64,000 nt of DNA from an uncultured beta proteobacterium (GTDB lineage: Bacteria; Pseudomonadota; Gammaproteobacteria; Burkholderiales; Burkholderiaceae): positions 1 to 64,000 of the forward strand of contig CAIKFU010000090.1 of NCBI GenBank assembly GCA_903826775.1, given 5' to 3'. Of the stretch, positions 62,478-64,000 are shown piece by piece. The translations under genes and the position numbers were made by a program. Each line of letters opens with the position of its first letter. The stretch's first letter is position 1. Under the pieces are notes generated by a model. It was not told the origin of the DNA, made no database searches, and worked only from the letters and a program-made list of their open reading frames with translations.

Positions 62478-64000
62478 ATGAAACATGGTCATTTAAATAC
62501 TGCTTTAACCGCATTTCATTTGGCACATGCTGGAAAGATTGTGAGCGCGCGCGAAGCGGTTAGCTTGATCCGTGATGGGGATGTAGTAGCCACAGGGGGG
62601 TTTATTGGAATTGGGTTTGCAGAGGAGATCGCGCTTGCAATAGAAGATTTATTTTTGGCGAGTGAGTCAGAGTATCCAAAATCTATGGGTCACCCAGCAA
62701 ACTTAACCTTAATGTACGCCGCTGGTCAAGGTGATGGAAAAACGCGTGGTTTAAATCATTTAGCCCATGATGGATTGGTAAGGCGGGTTGTTGGTGGACA
62801 CTGGGGTTTGGTTCCTAAACTCCAGAAGATGGCAATTAATAATCAAATTGAGGCATACAACTTGCCTCAAGGAGTAATCAGCCACCTTTTTAGGGATATT
62901 GCTGCTGGGAAGCCAGGTCAGATTACGAAAGTTGGCTTGGAAACGTTCGTTGATCCACGGTTTGGAGGGGGCAAACTAAACCAGCGTACGACCGAAAATC
63001 TGGTGGAGTTGATAACCATTCAAGAAGAGGAATATTTATTCTATAAAGCTTTTCCGGTTGATATTGGAATCATTCGGGGAACAACCGCTGATGCCGATGG
63101 CAACATTACGATGGAGCGCGAAGCGCTCACCTTAGAGGTTCTTTCGATTGCGATGGCCGTTAGAAATTCAGGTGGAATTGTGATTGCTCAAGTGGAACGT
63201 ATTGCAGAGCGTAATACGCTTAATCCAAGGCAGGTAAAAATCCCTGGAATTTTAGTGGACTGCATTGTCGTATCCAAACCTGAAAATCATTGGCAAACAT
63301 TTTCAACACAATATAACCCAGCTTTTTCAGCAGAAGTGCGCGTACCAATGGGTATCATTCCGCCGCTGGAAATGGGCGCTCGAAAAATCATCGCTCGCAG
63401 AGCCTCATTGGAGTTGATGGCTAATAGCGTTGTCAATCTGGGGATTGGAATGCCAGAGGGGGTATCTGAAGTGGCCAATGAGGAGAAGGTGATTGATTTA
63501 ATCACGTTAACTGCCGAACCTGGGGTCATTGGCGGCATGCCTTCAGGAGGTCTTAATTTCGGGGCAGCTGTGAATGCCCAGGCGGTAATTGATCAGCCGT
63601 ACCAGTTCGATTTTTATGATGGAGGGGGTCTGGATATTGCCTTTTTGGGTATGGCTCAGGTGGATAAGGAAGGCAATTTGAATGTTAGCAAATTCGGATC
63701 AAGATTGGCTGGTGCCGGCGGATTTATTAACATCAGTCAAAATGCAAAACGGGTGGTATTCCTTGGCACTTTTACGGCGGGAAATTTAATTATTGATGTA
63801 GGGGATGGACGAATAAAAATCGTAGAAGAGGGGGTTTCACAAAAATTCGTTGATGAAGTGGAGCATCGGACTTTTAGTGGTGCTTACGCAACTAAGCGAG
63901 AGCAAAGCGTGTTGTATATAACGGAGCGTTGCGTTTTTAAATTGTGCGATCGAGGTTTGTTACTGGTTGAAGTGGCTCCGGGTGTTGATATTGAGAGGGA
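62478..64000 (+). CDS. Acyl-CoA:acetate / 3-ketoacid CoA-transferase (3' truncated by window edge)
   Basis: Not in the ORF track because it has no stop in the window. The 507 codons present read [50 protein letters not shown], with no internal stop. The alpha half is followed by the beta half with [16 protein letters not shown] and the catalytic Glu in [19 protein letters not shown]. This is the fused alpha-beta type I CoA-transferase (propionate CoA-transferase/YdiF-like). AAGG lies 5 nt before the ATG. It moves CoA among short-chain acids; no operon partner is visible upstream. Confidence 0.93.
   Translation, partial: MKHGHLNTALTAFHLAHAGKIVSAREAVSLIRDGDVVATGGFIGIGFAEEIALAIEDLFLASESEYPKSMGHPANLTLMYAAGQGDGKTRGLNHLAHDGLVRRVVGGHWGLVPKLQKMAINNQIEAYNLPQGVISHLFRDIAAGKPGQITKVGLETFVDPRFGGGKLNQRTTENLVELITIQEEEYLFYKAFPVDIGIIRGTTADADGNITMEREALTLEVLSIAMAVRNSGGIVIAQVERIAERNTLNPRQVKIPGILVDCIVVSKPENHWQTFSTQYNPAFSAEVRVPMGIIPPLEMGARKIIARRASLELMANSVVNLGIGMPEGVSEVANEEKVIDLITLTAEPGVIGGMPSGGLNFGAAVNAQAVIDQPYQFDFYDGGGLDIAFLGMAQVDKEGNLNVSKFGSRLAGAGGFINISQNAKRVVFLGTFTAGNLIIDVGDGRIKIVEEGVSQKFVDEVEHRTFSGAYATKREQSVLYITERCVFKLCDRGLLLVEVAPGVDIER

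Noticed and set aside
1-64000. CRISPR arrays, insertion sequences, prophage genes, rRNA/tRNA genes
   Set aside because: Looked for throughout by eye; no repeat arrays, transposase or integrase proteins, or RNA gene signatures were recognised.

Overview
The window looks like a chromosomal segment of a low-to-medium GC betaproteobacterium of the order Burkholderiales, perhaps Polynucleobacter-like. The basis is indirect: several Bug/TctC-type periplasmic binding proteins, two DUF805 proteins, a BtuM-type cobalamin transporter, a PgaABCD exopolysaccharide locus and AT-leaning codon use. No rRNA, tRNA, CRISPR array, phage or insertion sequence was recognised. Both window edges cut a gene: a PAS-GGDEF-EAL protein on the left and an acyl-CoA:acetate CoA-transferase on the right.

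Region by region. 0-3 kb: c-di-GMP signalling (PAS-GGDEF-EAL) and a receiver/HATPase protein whose receiver lacks its phosphorylation site. 2.9-7.5 kb: an arsenic resistance locus with arsD-arsA divergent from arsR-arsC-acr3, then a DoxX gene. 7.6-10.7 kb: vitamin B12 uptake (btuM, a cobalamin riboswitch, btuB). 10.7-13.6 kb: nudC and a membrane diguanylate cyclase. 13.6-15.7 kb: a Fur-box-controlled pair (cupredoxin-like protein plus outer-membrane barrel) and a short exported protein with a VPEID-like C-terminal sorting signal. 15.7-20.2 kb: a 57-residue ORF missing from the ORF track, a methyltransferase, DUF805 and ppc.

20.3-42.5 kb is a catabolic region: hydroxypyruvate isomerase, a patatin, an eight-gene run with TctC binding proteins, an LVIVD-repeat protein, an amidohydrolase and a two-subunit molybdenum hydroxylase, then an RraA/HpcH/Fe-ADH/TctC operon, and a LysR gene divergent from a class III CoA-transferase, an HMG-CoA-lyase-like enzyme and a VOC protein. 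Its most unusual feature is a pair of TctC-like proteins without signal peptides. Inside this region (31.3-34.3 kb) lies a four-gene island built around a Tat-exported caspase-like protease whose usual C-terminal part is a separate gene.

42.6-47.6 kb carries mostly exported proteins (beta-carbonic anhydrase, SodC, EF-hand, DUF3313) and DNA glycosylase I. 47.9-54.0 kb is a poly-GlcNAc operon in the order pgaC-D-A-B; the c-di-GMP enzymes earlier in the window could feed it, since PgaCD is c-di-GMP activated in E. coli. 54-62.3 kb holds small lipoproteins, DUF805, MaoC, DUF2252, cytochrome b561, an SGNH hydrolase, a universal stress protein and two very small ORFs. The window ends in the CoA-transferase.
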